Assembly: GCA_002408085.1 (NCBI GenBank)
Contig: DHQL01000011.1
Span: 1-64,000, forward strand
DNA length: 64,000 nucleotides
Direction of reading: 5' to 3'
DNA from: Spirochaeta sp. UBA5339
GTDB taxonomy: Bacteria > Spirochaetota > Spirochaetia > DSM-2461
In this document: in pieces, positions 45,708 to 53,810 of the stretch
How positions within the stretch are numbered: position 1 is the stretch's first letter
How the letters are laid out: every line of letters starts with the position of its first letter
The notes under the pieces: model-generated
Databases searched by the model: none
The model's input: only the letters and a program-made list of their open reading frames with translations
What the model was told of the DNA's origin: nothing
Translations under genes and position numbers: made by a program

Positions 45708-46889
45708 TTACCCTTTCTTATCCTTTCCGGCATTTCCGCCGTGAAAACTCTCATCGGTCCAGATCTTCCTCTTTTTCCGCTGCTCCCTGCCGTTTCTTGT
45801 GAAAAGGCTGTTCAGGTCGGCCCGGTACTCCTCGAGAATATCCCTCTCCGTATCGATTATACCGAAACGGTCGATGATCTCCTTTGAGGGGCCTATATCC
45901 GTACCGATCCAGCGCCGTCCCTTAAGCTCGGAGACAATGTAGGTGGTTCCGGAACCGCCGAAGGGATCGAAGACCAGGTCTCCCGGCCGGGAGGCCATCT
46001 CCACAATCCGGTCCAGCAGCTTGATGGAGAGTTCGTTGGAGTCCTTCCGCCTCTTATACTTTGCATGGCGCACCGGGGGAATGTCGGTCCAGATATCGGT
46101 AATATTCACACCCTTGGGGTTCATCTTGGACTTGTACCCGCCGTAGTCCTTCAGGTCACCGTAGCACTTGGGACAGATTTGCATGGGGATGCGGTCGGGA
46201 ACAAAGTAGTTCGCCTTCTTCCCCTTGGTGTAGTAGAGCAGTGAGTAGTGGGAGGGATAGAGGCGGCCCTTGATGGGAAGACTGTACTTTATATCCACGG
46301 AGATCCAGTGTTTGAAGTAGAGAATCCGGTTCAGATGCCTTGTGATCTCACTGTTCCAGCGGGGAAGGTTCCAGAGAAAGAGGGAGCCCCCCTGCTTCAG
46401 TGTCCGGCAGAGCTCGTCCACCCACCCCGTCATCCAGGAGACATACTCCTCCTCTTTCAGCCTGTCGTTCATTCCCGAGGGATACTTCTTGTTCAGATTG
46501 AAGGGAGGGTCCGCGAAGATTAGGTCCAGTGAGTCGTCCTCAATTTCGGCCAGAACATCCATACAGTCGTTCTGATAGAGGGTTCCCAGCTCCGTGGACA
46601 TTGTCTCATTCAGGGGTTTCTTTTTTTTGACCGAGGGGGACAGGTTCGGGACCAGATCAGCATTTTTCTGCAGCCAGGCCAGAAGCTCACTGTCCACATG
46701 ACCCCAGAAAACCTTGAGCTGCTGTACAGAGTATCCCGTATAGGCGGCGATGGCCTTCAGATGTTCACCGGTGGGGAGTTTTCTGTCCCGGAACCAGGAG
46801 TGAACCACCTCCAGAGGGATGTCCAGGGCTGTAGAGAGAGACTTCAGTTCTGCAGGGCTTTTCTTGAAGAAATCGGGGGTATGGGCCAT
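45708..46889 (-). CDS. Orphan site-specific DNA methyltransferase with N-terminal HTH-like domain
   Basis: The 393-residue protein has an N-terminal helical segment (about 1-65) that reads like a Cro/XRE-type helix-turn-helix (LDIPLEVVHSWFRDRKLP). The catalytic domain follows, with DPPFNLNKKY (motif IV) before FDPFGGSGTTYIVS (motif I). This order is that of beta-class N6-adenine or N4-cytosine methyltransferases. A central insert has CPKCYGDLKDYGGYKS. No restriction endonuclease gene is nearby, so it is an orphan enzyme, perhaps regulatory. No good ribosome-binding site precedes the ATG. Confidence 0.88.
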   Translation of the reverse strand: MAHTPDFFKKSPAELKSLSTALDIPLEVVHSWFRDRKLPTGEHLKAIAAYTGYSVQQLKVFWGHVDSELLAWLQKNADLVPNLSPSVKKKKPLNETMSTELGTLYQNDCMDVLAEIEDDSLDLIFADPPFNLNKKYPSGMNDRLKEEEYVSWMTGWVDELCRTLKQGGSLFLWNLPRWNSEITRHLNRILYFKHWISVDIKYSLPIKGRLYPSHYSLLYYTKGKKANYFVPDRIPMQICPKCYGDLKDYGGYKSKMNPKGVNITDIWTDIPPVRHAKYKRRKDSNELSIKLLDRIVEMASRPGDLVFDPFGGSGTTYIVSELKGRRWIGTDIGPSKEIIDRFGIIDTERDILEEYRADLNSLFTRNGREQRKKRKIWTDESFHGGNAGKDKKG

Positions 46890-46981
46890 TGCTTGATTTT
46901 AGATTGAACCACTGTCTTTGTCGAGAACCGGAATCAAAAAGCTGAAAACAGAATATTAAACACTGTTTTTTTATTAAGACC

Positions 46982-47008
46982 TTAAGTCCATACAGGGCAG
47001 ACCGATAT
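46982..47008 (+). promoter_or_regulatory. Sigma-28 (FliA) promoter of flaB
   Basis: TTAAGTCC, an 11-bp spacer and ACCGATAT match the sigma-28 consensus TAAAGTTT-N11-GCCGATAA at 11 of 16 positions with exact spacing. Transcription would start near 47015, giving a leader of about 125 nt. Confidence 0.65.
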
Positions 47009-47077
47009 ATCGGCACTACAATATTAAGCTTTAATTTTAATTAAATTTTATGCAAAGCCCCTCCCGATAGAGATAGG

Positions 47078-47142
47078 GACGGCATGAAAAACCGTCAGGG
47101 CAAGGATGCCCGAAATATGTAATAAGTCATGGAGGAATTATG
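47078..47142 (+). promoter_or_regulatory. flaB leader with two hairpins and CsrA-like binding sites
   Basis: The first hairpin is GACGG/CCGTC (47078-47096). The second, GGGCA-AGGA-TGCCC (47098-47111), presents a GGA in its loop, and CAAGGATG matches the core of the CsrA consensus. A second GGA pair lies in the ribosome-binding site (GGAGGA at 47131-47136), about 28 nt further on. Two sites of this kind, one covering the ribosome-binding site, is how CsrA represses Bacillus hag; spirochaete flagellins are also known CsrA targets. Confidence 0.6.
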
Positions 47143-48000
47143 ATTATCAATCACAACATCAGCGCGATGAGCGCCCAGAGAAACCTGAACATTGCGAGTA
47201 CAAACACTGCCGGCAATATGGGTAAACTCTCTTCGGGAATGCGCATCAACAAGGCCGGAGACGATGCTTCGGGACTGGCTGTTTCAGAAAAAATGCGGTC
47301 ACAGATCCGCGGTCTGAACCAGGCTTCCAGAAACGCCGCCGACGGTGTCTCTTTTATTCAGACAACAGAGGGATTTCTGCAGGAGACTACAGATATCATT
47401 CAGAGAGTAAGAGAACTGGCTGTACAGGCTTCAAACGGTATCTACACTTCTGAGGACAGAATGCAGATTCAGGTTGAGGTATCACAGCTTGTGGACGAGC
47501 TGGACAGAGTTGCTTCTCATGCCCAGTTCAACGGTATGAACATGCTGACCGGACGTTTCGCCGCCGATACAGGCAATAACGTTGTAACAGGTTCAATGCA
47601 CTTTCATATCGGTGCCAACATGGACCAGAGAGAGCAGGTATTTATCGGAACAATGACAGCGAGCGCCCTGGGTCTCCGTCAGGTCGGTACCGGCGAAATC
47701 ATGTCTCTGTCCACCTCTGAACAGTCCAACAGAAACATCGGAGTGCTGGACAATGCTCTGAAAACTGTGAACAAGCAGAGAGCCGACCTGGGTGCCTACC
47801 AGAACAGAATGGAAATGGCAATCAAGGGTATTGATGTGGCTGCGGAGAACCTGCAGGCATCTGAATCAAGAATCCGGGACCTGGATATGGCTAAAGAAAC
47901 TGTTGACTTCACAAAGAACCAGATCCTCTCCCAGGCCAGCAACGCCATGCTGGCTCAGGCAAACCAGAGAACTCAGTCAGTTCTTCAGCTGCTGCAGTAA
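47140..48000 (+). CDS. flaB: Periplasmic flagellin FlaB
   Basis: The 286-residue flagellin has conserved D0/D1 ends (MIINHNISAMSAQRNLNIAS, GKLSSGMRINKAGDDASGL, IRGLNQASRNAADGVSFIQT at the start and ILSQASNAMLAQANQRTQSV at the end). The middle is short and contains HAQFNGMNMLTGRFA and FHIGANMDQREQVF, features of spirochaete FlaB core proteins. It lacks a signal peptide, since it is exported by the flagellar apparatus into the periplasmic space. A strong GGAGGA ribosome-binding site and a sigma-28 promoter precede it. It is monocistronic with a terminator. This gene is the main taxonomic marker in the window. Confidence 0.97.
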   Translation: MIINHNISAMSAQRNLNIASTNTAGNMGKLSSGMRINKAGDDASGLAVSEKMRSQIRGLNQASRNAADGVSFIQTTEGFLQETTDIIQRVRELAVQASNGIYTSEDRMQIQVEVSQLVDELDRVASHAQFNGMNMLTGRFAADTGNNVVTGSMHFHIGANMDQREQVFIGTMTASALGLRQVGTGEIMSLSTSEQSNRNIGVLDNALKTVNKQRADLGAYQNRMEMAIKGIDVAAENLQASESRIRDLDMAKETVDFTKNQILSQASNAMLAQANQRTQSVLQLLQ

Positions 48001-48007
48001 TCTAACC

Positions 48008-48036
48008 TCTCTCCCGGAGCTTTCGGGAGGGGTTTT
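48008..48036 (+). terminator. flaB terminator hairpin
   Basis: CTCCCG and CGGGAG pair across a 7-base loop directly after the flaB stop and are followed by GGTTTT. The T run is short, and further hairpins follow. Confidence 0.6.
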
Positions 48037-48058
48037 CCGGCCCCGGGGCCGGAGAAAA
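48033..48058. repeat. GC-rich perfect palindrome flanked by T and A tracts
   Basis: A 16-bp perfect palindrome (CCGGCCCCGGGGCCGG) has TTTT on the left and AGAAAA on the right, extending the stem. Read from either side it resembles a stem with a T tail. It lies between the flaB hairpin and the next terminator. Confidence 0.6.
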
Positions 48059-48060
48059 AG

Positions 48061-48105
48061 AAAGGGGCTGTCACCCGGTTTAGCCGGAGGATGCCCCTTT
48101 TTTTA
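48061..48105. terminator. Bidirectional terminator, recurrent sequence (copy 1)
   Basis: An outer stem AGGGGC/GCCCCT with an inner CCCGG/CCGG stem is followed by seven T residues on plus and has TTTCTTTTT on minus. It serves flaB and the convergent GH13 gene. A close relative occurs at 53051-53096. Confidence 0.85.
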
Positions 48106-48119
48106 TTCATATCAGTATA

Positions 48120-49742
48120 TCAACCCTCGATAACCAGAGCCTCCCAGGGCCTGAGCATCACACCGGACACATTCTGACGGACCGAAGCATAGTTGGAGAT
48201 CAGAATCTGATCTTCCGTAAAATCTCCGGGCCTGTGGGCCGCGGGAGAAGAGCCGAGGTTAAGGATAACCCGAACCTTCTTTCCTTCATGGACTCTGTTA
48301 TAGGCAAAGACAGAGGGTTCCGATTCAACCATCTCCATCTTTCCATAGGCCAGACACCTGTTTGCCTTTCTCAGGGCAATCATCTTTTTGTAGAAGCTGT
48401 GAATGCTCCCCGCCTTACCGGCCTGAGCCTCCACATTGATATGCTCCCAGTTCCGGGCCATCATAATCCAGGGATCAGCCTCGGAGAATCCGCCATTGGG
48501 CGTGGCATCCCACTGCATGGGGGTTCGGCTGTTGTCCCGTCCCCATTTGATAATATCGTTCATTACCCATTCCACATCATCTCCCCTCTCCCGGGCCACA
48601 TGGACACGGTTGATGGTATGGGGGTCGCGGAACTGGTCGAGGGAGGTAAATCCGGCATTGATCATACCGATCTCGTCACCCTGATAGATGTAGGGAGTTC
48701 CCCACTGGGTCATAATCATGGCGGCCAGACAGGTTGATGACTCGCGCCAGTAGTTCTTCTCATCTCCTATTACAGAGGCTAGACGGGCCAGATCATGGTT
48801 CCCCAGAAAGATGGCGTCCCATCCCTCTTTGGAGAGGTCTTTGTACCACTTCTCATAGAACTTCTTGTAGTTCTGGGCGGGATTGTCCTCAAACTCATCA
48901 TCCTCAAGAAATCCCAGGTGGAAGATCATATCGAACTCGCCCCGGCTCCTGTCTACATAAAGCCGTGCGCTTTCGGGAGTGGCTCCGCCGGTTTCCCCTA
49001 CGGTAACGGGATCAAACTTCTTCATAACCTTTTCGTTCAGCTCCTGAAGATAGTGGTGACCCAGTTCGTGGTTACGGAAGTGACAGAACCTTGTGCTCTC
49101 TCCGGGAGCATGAATATAGTCGGGATTCCCCTCTGGTTTGCCGATCAGATGGATGGCGTCAAAACGGATTCCATCGATCCCCTTTTCCAGCCACCACTGG
49201 ACCATCCGGTGGATCTCGGCTCTGAGCTCCTCGCTGCGCCAGTTCAGGTCGGGCTGCTTTACACCGAATATGTGGAGGTAGTACTGACCTGTGGTCTCAT
49301 CATACTCCCAGGCCTCGGGGCAGAAGTAAGAGTCCCAGTTGTTGGGCTCATCGGCCCAGATATACCAGTCCCGCTTGGGGTTGTCTCTGCTGCTTCTGGA
49401 TTCAATAAACCAGGGGTGCTCATCAGAGGAGTGGTTCAGAACCAGATCCATCATAACTCCGATGCCCCGGCTATGGGCCTCTTCGATCAGGTGGTCCAGA
49501 TCTGCCATGGTTCCCATCTCGGTCATAATATTCTGATAGTCCGAGATATCGTATCCCATATCGTCATTGGGGGATGAACAGAAGGGGCTCAGCCAGATCA
49601 TATCGATTCCCAGATCCGCAAGGTAATCGAGTTTTTCTGTGACTCCCGCAAGATCGCCGATACCGTCGCCGTTGCTGTCCTTGAAGCTGCGGGTATAAAT
49701 CTGGTAGACCACAAGCTCTTCCAGTGGTTTATGGTGGAACAT
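48120..49742 (-). CDS. GH13 alpha-glucosidase (oligo-1,6-glucosidase/maltase type)
   Basis: The ATG at 49742 has GGAGG five bases upstream and is preferred over a start 24 bp earlier; this gives 540 residues. GH13_31-type motifs appear in order: YQIYTRSFKDSNGDGIGDL, MDLVLNHSSDEHPWF, GIDGIRFDAIHLI (nucleophile Asp), VTVGETGG (acid/base Glu) and FLGNHDLARL. There is no signal peptide, so it hydrolyses imported malto- or isomalto-oligosaccharides in the cytoplasm. It is divergent from pgmB and maltose phosphorylase with shared operator-like sequence. Trehalose-6-phosphate hydrolase is less likely. Confidence 0.9.
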   Translation of the reverse strand: MFHHKPLEELVVYQIYTRSFKDSNGDGIGDLAGVTEKLDYLADLGIDMIWLSPFCSSPNDDMGYDISDYQNIMTEMGTMADLDHLIEEAHSRGIGVMMDLVLNHSSDEHPWFIESRSSRDNPKRDWYIWADEPNNWDSYFCPEAWEYDETTGQYYLHIFGVKQPDLNWRSEELRAEIHRMVQWWLEKGIDGIRFDAIHLIGKPEGNPDYIHAPGESTRFCHFRNHELGHHYLQELNEKVMKKFDPVTVGETGGATPESARLYVDRSRGEFDMIFHLGFLEDDEFEDNPAQNYKKFYEKWYKDLSKEGWDAIFLGNHDLARLASVIGDEKNYWRESSTCLAAMIMTQWGTPYIYQGDEIGMINAGFTSLDQFRDPHTINRVHVARERGDDVEWVMNDIIKWGRDNSRTPMQWDATPNGGFSEADPWIMMARNWEHINVEAQAGKAGSIHSFYKKMIALRKANRCLAYGKMEMVESEPSVFAYNRVHEGKKVRVILNLGSSPAAHRPGDFTEDQILISNYASVRQNVSGVMLRPWEALVIEG

Positions 49743-49792
49743 TTCATCCTCCCTGAATTTATTCAATATTGGTTTTTATTTGCAGAGCTCAA

Positions 49793-49820
49793 ATTATCCT
49801 GAAACGGTGTTCTCATGCAA
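49793..49820 (-). promoter_or_regulatory. Candidate promoter of the GH13 gene with operator-like spacer
   Basis: On the minus strand TTGCAT and GATAAT are 16 bp apart. The spacer and flank (GAAACGGTGTTC on plus) form an imperfect LacI-type palindrome, so repression by the same regulator as the divergent genes is possible. Confidence 0.4.
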
Positions 49821-49927
49821 TCGTCAAACCCCTCTTTAAGCATGCATCAGGGGGTGATTTTTGCAGAATTCCACAGGAAATACACAATTCGGCCTGTAGA
49901 AAACCCTCTGGTGCCCCGATTTTTTTG

Positions 49928-49956
49928 TTGACGGGGAGTCGGGGCAATGCTATAAA
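49928..49956 (+). promoter_or_regulatory. Sigma-70 promoter of pgmB-mapA
   Basis: TTGACG and TATAAA are separated by exactly 17 bp. The start site would be near 49963, just before the operator at 49971-49986 and about 80 nt before the pgmB ATG. Confidence 0.75.
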
Positions 49957-49970
49957 TGACTCAGCACAAA

Positions 49971-49986
49971 ATGGAAACGTTACCAT
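49971..49986 (+). promoter_or_regulatory. LacI/GalR-type operator
   Basis: ATGGAAACGTTACCAT is a 16-bp palindrome with one mismatched pair and the central CG typical of LacI-family sites. It lies just after the predicted start site, where a bound repressor would block transcription. No LacI-family gene is in the window. Confidence 0.65.
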
Positions 49987-50042
49987 TTAATGTATTTTAA
50001 AAAGATAATTTGAATTTTATACGAATAGATAAGGAGGCAGAT

Positions 50043-50705
50043 ATGAGCCGGGAAATCAAGGGAGTCCTGTTTGATCTGGACGGGGTTCTTGTAGATACAG
50101 CAAAATATCATTTTATTGCCTGGAAACAGTTAGCAGAGTCATTGGGTATTGATTTCACCGAGAGTGACAACGAGCGCCTGAAAGGGGTATCACGCCTTGC
50201 TTCACTGGAAATAATACTCTCAATTGGAAACGTTTCTCTTTCTGATACGGAAAAAGAGGCGGCCATGAAAACCAAGAACGATAACTATGTGGCCATGATC
50301 AGTCAGATGACCCCCGGGGGAATCCTTCCCGGAGCCCTGAATCTGCTGATGGAGCTGAGAGAAGCGGGCATCAAAACAGCACTGGGTTCGGCCAGTAAAA
50401 ACGCCCCCATTATTCTGGAAAGAACAGGACTGGGTGAGTACCTGGATTCCGTTGTAGACGGCAACAGAACAAGCCGGGCCAAGCCCGACCCGGAAGTCTT
50501 TCTCCTGGGAGCCTCTGACCTGAAACTCAACCCCGAAGAGTGTGTTGTATTTGAAGATGCCGAAGCGGGAATCGAAGCCGGAATCGCCGGCGGCATGCTG
50601 ACAGTTGGAATCGGCAGCGCGGAGCAGCTTGGAAAGGCTGACGCCCTCTATCCCGATCTGAAGGGAGTTAGCTGGGAGATGATTAAAAAGGAACTGGCAG
50701 GATGA
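50043..50705 (+). CDS. pgmB: Beta-phosphoglucomutase
   Basis: The ATG at 50043 follows AAGGAGG; an upstream in-frame start lacks such a site. The 220-residue HAD protein has the nucleophile pair in FDLDGVLVDTAKYHF (Asp11 and Asp13), GSASKNAPI (motif II), KPDPEVFLLGA (motif III Lys) and VFEDAEAGIEAG (motif IV). It converts beta-glucose 1-phosphate, the product of maltose phosphorylase, to glucose 6-phosphate. Its last 4 bp overlap the phosphorylase start. Confidence 0.93.
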   Translation: MSREIKGVLFDLDGVLVDTAKYHFIAWKQLAESLGIDFTESDNERLKGVSRLASLEIILSIGNVSLSDTEKEAAMKTKNDNYVAMISQMTPGGILPGALNLLMELREAGIKTALGSASKNAPIILERTGLGEYLDSVVDGNRTSRAKPDPEVFLLGASDLKLNPEECVVFEDAEAGIEAGIAGGMLTVGIGSAEQLGKADALYPDLKGVSWEMIKKELAG

Positions 50706-53026
50706 AAGATTATATAAAGCATGATCCCTGGAAGATCATTGAAGAGGGATTTGTCCCCGAATACAACCGCATTTCAGAGAGTCTCTGCAGCCTCGGCAAC
50801 GGCCATATGGGTCAGAGAGCCAACTTTGAAGAGACCTACACCGGGGACACCCTTCCCGGAAACTATATGGCTGGAGTCTATTACCCCGACAAGACCATCG
50901 TCGGCTGGTGGAAGAACGGCTACCCCGAATACTTCGCCAAGGTTCTGAACGCCCCCGACTGGATCGGACTATCCATCAGACTGGGTGGAGAAGAGATCGA
51001 TCTGGCAACAGCTGAGGTTGAGGACTTCCACAGAGAGATCGATATGAAGACCGGTATCCTTTTCCGTCGGACACGGCTTCGTCTGAATAACGGCAGCCTG
51101 GTGGAACTGGAGTCCAGCCGCTTTGTCTCAATGGAACGGCCCGAAGCGGGATGTTTCCGTTATGACCTCCGCCTTCTCGAAGGTGAAGGTAAGATCGAAG
51201 TATCCAGTTTTATCGAAGGGAATGTTCACAACGAGGATGCCAACTACAACGAGTACTTTTGGGAGCAGCTGGGAGAGTACCTGGACTCTGACTCCGAAGC
51301 CATTCTGATCAAAACAAAGAAGACAGCCTTTACCCTGGCCAGCCGGATCACCACAAAGGTCAGCCTACTGGCTTCTGATGGTTCGGCCTCAGCCGTGGAC
51401 AGCACCGGTTCGGAAAAAACTCCCGGAAGAGTGGCGCGCTCCTTCAGCAGCCCTCTGAAAGCCGGCGAGACTCTCAGAATCGAAAAGTACAACTCCAGCC
51501 TGACAGACCGTGATCACGATGCAGATAAGCTTCTTGAAAAGGGAGCCGCGGTTCTCTCCGATGCCGTTTCCGCAGGTTTTGATACCCTTAAAGAAGAACA
51601 TATCAGGGCCTGGGCTCATATCTGGGACCAGAGCGACATTACCATCGATGGTGACGTGGCCGCCCAGCAGGGTATCCGCTTCAATATCTTTCAGCTTAAA
51701 CAGACCTATACGGGAAAGGATGAGCGCCTGAATATCGGCCCCAAGGGATTCACCGGTGAAAAGTACGGTGGAGCCTCCTACTGGGACACCGAAGCCTACT
51801 GCCTCCCCTTCTTCCTGAGCACCGCCGACGCCGGCATCGCCCGGCAGCTTCTGGTCTACCGCCACAATCACCTGGAACGGGCCATAGAGAACGCCGGCAA
51901 ACTGGGATTCACAGAGGGCGCGGCCCTCTACCCCATGGTGACCATGAACGGAGAGGAATGCCACAACGAGTGGGAGATCACCTTCGAGGAGATCCACCGG
52001 AACGGCGCCATCGCCTTTGGAATCTACGACTACATCCGCTGCACCGGCGACAGGGACTACCTGATGCCCATGGGTATGGAAGTGCTTACCGGAATCGCCC
52101 GGTTCTGGAAGCAGAGGGTCAACTGGTCCGAGGCAAAGAAAAAGTACGTTATGCTCGGTGTTACAGGGCCCAACGAATACGAGAACAATGTCCACAACAA
52201 CTGGTATACAAACTATATCGCCGCCTGGTGTCTCCGTTATACGGCCCAGTGCGCCGAGTCTCTGGCGGCTGAGCGCTCGGAAGAGTACAGGGACCTGGCT
52301 TCCGGGCTCAGCCTGACTTCTGCAGAGCTTGCCGAATTCAAAAGCATCGCCGACCAGATGTACCTTCCCGAAGACACAGAGAAGGGTGTCTACCTGCAGC
52401 AGGACGGTTTCCTGGACAAGGAGATCAAACCCGTAGACCAGCTCGCCGCTGCGGACCGCCCCCTGAACCAGAACTGGTCATGGGACCGGATTCTGCGCTC
52501 CTGTTACATCAAGCAGGCCGATGTACTGCAGGGATTCTTCTTCTTCGAGGATGACTTCGATACAGAGACCCTGAAGAGGAACTTCGACTTCTATGAGCCC
52601 CTGACGGTTCACGAGTCCTCTCTGAGCCCCTGTGTTCACACCATTCTGGCCGAGAGCCTGGGATACAAGGAGAAGGCCTATGAGATGTACCTCAGAACCG
52701 CACGCCTCGACCTTGACGACTACAATAACGATACCGAGGACGGCTGCCATATCACAAGCATGGCAGGAACCTGGATGTCCGTAGTTATGGGATTCGGAGG
52801 ACTCCGTCACAGAGAGGGAACCCTCTACCTGAACCCCGCCCTTCCCGAGCAGTGGAAGGCCTACAGCTTCAAGCTGATGAACCGGGGCACCCTGATGCGT
52901 GTGTCCGTATCGGACAGGGGAATCGAACTGGAGAATCAGGGAGAGAAGACCGTATCACTGATGCTGGGCACCAGGGATGATGCGAAAGAAGTTACCGTAG
53001 AGGCGGGTCAGACAGTCAGCTGCTGA
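50702..53026 (+). CDS. mapA: GH65 maltose phosphorylase
   Basis: The 774-residue inverting phosphorylase has an N-terminal beta sandwich (about 1-270), a linker and an (alpha/alpha)6 barrel. Signatures are SLGNGHMGQRANFEETY, YGGASYWDTEAYCLPFFL and the active-site passage NGEECHNEWEITFEEIHRNG (about residue 415), which is characteristic of maltose phosphorylases rather than trehalose or kojibiose forms. It splits maltose with phosphate to glucose and beta-glucose 1-phosphate in the cytoplasm. Coupling to pgmB supports the assignment. Confidence 0.92.
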   Translation: MKDYIKHDPWKIIEEGFVPEYNRISESLCSLGNGHMGQRANFEETYTGDTLPGNYMAGVYYPDKTIVGWWKNGYPEYFAKVLNAPDWIGLSIRLGGEEIDLATAEVEDFHREIDMKTGILFRRTRLRLNNGSLVELESSRFVSMERPEAGCFRYDLRLLEGEGKIEVSSFIEGNVHNEDANYNEYFWEQLGEYLDSDSEAILIKTKKTAFTLASRITTKVSLLASDGSASAVDSTGSEKTPGRVARSFSSPLKAGETLRIEKYNSSLTDRDHDADKLLEKGAAVLSDAVSAGFDTLKEEHIRAWAHIWDQSDITIDGDVAAQQGIRFNIFQLKQTYTGKDERLNIGPKGFTGEKYGGASYWDTEAYCLPFFLSTADAGIARQLLVYRHNHLERAIENAGKLGFTEGAALYPMVTMNGEECHNEWEITFEEIHRNGAIAFGIYDYIRCTGDRDYLMPMGMEVLTGIARFWKQRVNWSEAKKKYVMLGVTGPNEYENNVHNNWYTNYIAAWCLRYTAQCAESLAAERSEEYRDLASGLSLTSAELAEFKSIADQMYLPEDTEKGVYLQQDGFLDKEIKPVDQLAAADRPLNQNWSWDRILRSCYIKQADVLQGFFFFEDDFDTETLKRNFDFYEPLTVHESSLSPCVHTILAESLGYKEKAYEMYLRTARLDLDDYNNDTEDGCHITSMAGTWMSVVMGFGGLRHREGTLYLNPALPEQWKAYSFKLMNRGTLMRVSVSDRGIELENQGEKTVSLMLGTRDDAKEVTVEAGQTVSC

Positions 53027-53050
53027 TTGCCATAGCATATAAAACTGATA

Positions 53051-53096
53051 AAAGGGGATGTCTCCCGGTCTGACCGGAGGACGCCCCTTTTCTTTT
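53051..53096. terminator. Terminator after mapA, recurrent sequence (copy 2)
   Basis: GGGG pairs with CCCC around an inner CCCGG/CCGG stem, followed by TTTTCTTTT. It closely resembles the element at 48061-48105 along its whole length and separates mapA from the convergent higA gene. Confidence 0.88.
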
Positions 53097-53110
53097 GAGA
53101 TGGGAAATAG

Positions 53111-53503
53111 TTAGAGGAATACAGAGGGATTTACCCTGTACATTGCAGCCAGCTTCTTGATTTGAGCCGGGGTGGGAACCCGTTTGTCATTCAGAATATC
53201 ACTGATCACCGACTGGGTGGCGACCCCGGCAAGATCCTTCTGCCTGTGACCGTGCTGATCCATAAGAAAGGCGAGCATCTGACCGGGAGTTGAATCTTCT
53301 ATAGGATAGTGCTCATCCTCATAGGCTTCAATCAGCCTTGAAACATATTCAAGAAGGGGAATGGACAGATCATCTCCTCCATTTACCCGGTCCATAAGCA
53401 GCTGCACATATTCCAGTCTCTGCTCATACTCTTCTTCACTATGAATCTTAAGAGAGGCCATATATGCACTGGCAATCCTCTCATCTTTAACTGCATAACT
53501 CAT
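53111..53503 (-). CDS. higA: HigA-type antitoxin
   Basis: The 130-residue protein has a helical N-terminal region and a C-terminal XRE-type helix-turn-helix (about 70-130; MLAFLMDQHGHRQKDLAGVA, then SVISDILNDKRVPT). This is the layout of HigA antitoxins, which neutralise HigB and repress the operon. It overlaps the toxin gene by 4 bp and follows it, the reversed order typical of higBA. Confidence 0.85.
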   Translation of the reverse strand: MSYAVKDERIASAYMASLKIHSEEEYEQRLEYVQLLMDRVNGGDDLSIPLLEYVSRLIEAYEDEHYPIEDSTPGQMLAFLMDQHGHRQKDLAGVATQSVISDILNDKRVPTPAQIKKLAAMYRVNPSVFL

Positions 53504-53802
53504 TTTCGTTTCCTCTTATCCACATATTTCCTGTCATAATCTGAGTGTGTCAGAACCTCAACAACAAAGACGGTAACTCCCCATGTGATCCGTGCAATAA
53601 GACGGTACTTGTTCCCTGAAATGTTGAAGCAGTACCTGTCCCGGTCACTCATATAGTCTGCTGACCCAAAGACTGCTTTCAGTTCCGCCATGGAGAGAAA
53701 CAATCCGGCTTTCATATGAGAATACCAGTCCGTCAGCCCTCTTTTTGCATCAGGATGAATACTCCAGAACTCCTTTAAACGTTTCTTTGAGATCACTGTC
53801 AT
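53500..53802 (-). CDS. higB: HigB-family mRNA interferase toxin
   Basis: The start is taken at ATG 53802, where family similarity begins, giving 100 residues. The protein matches HigB toxins throughout: MTVISKKRLKEFWSIHPDAK, LFLSMAELKAVFGSADYMSD, FNISGNKYRLIARITW and LTHSDYDR. Such toxins cut mRNA at the ribosome. The upstream direct repeats at 53811-53865 probably bind HigA or the HigBA complex. The promoter region is far more AT-rich than its surroundings, consistent with a mobile toxin-antitoxin module. Confidence 0.87.
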   Translation of the reverse strand: MTVISKKRLKEFWSIHPDAKRGLTDWYSHMKAGLFLSMAELKAVFGSADYMSDRDRYCFNISGNKYRLIARITWGVTVFVVEVLTHSDYDRKYVDKRKRK

Positions 53803-53810
53803 AATAAAAT

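Noticed and set aside
48795..49577. 260-codon frame on plus opposite the GH13 gene
   Set aside because: The minus strand carries all GH13 catalytic motifs; the plus frame is a mirror of their codon use.
51389..52195. 268-codon frame on minus opposite maltose phosphorylase
   Set aside because: It is antisense to conserved GH65 sequence and has no recognisable domain.
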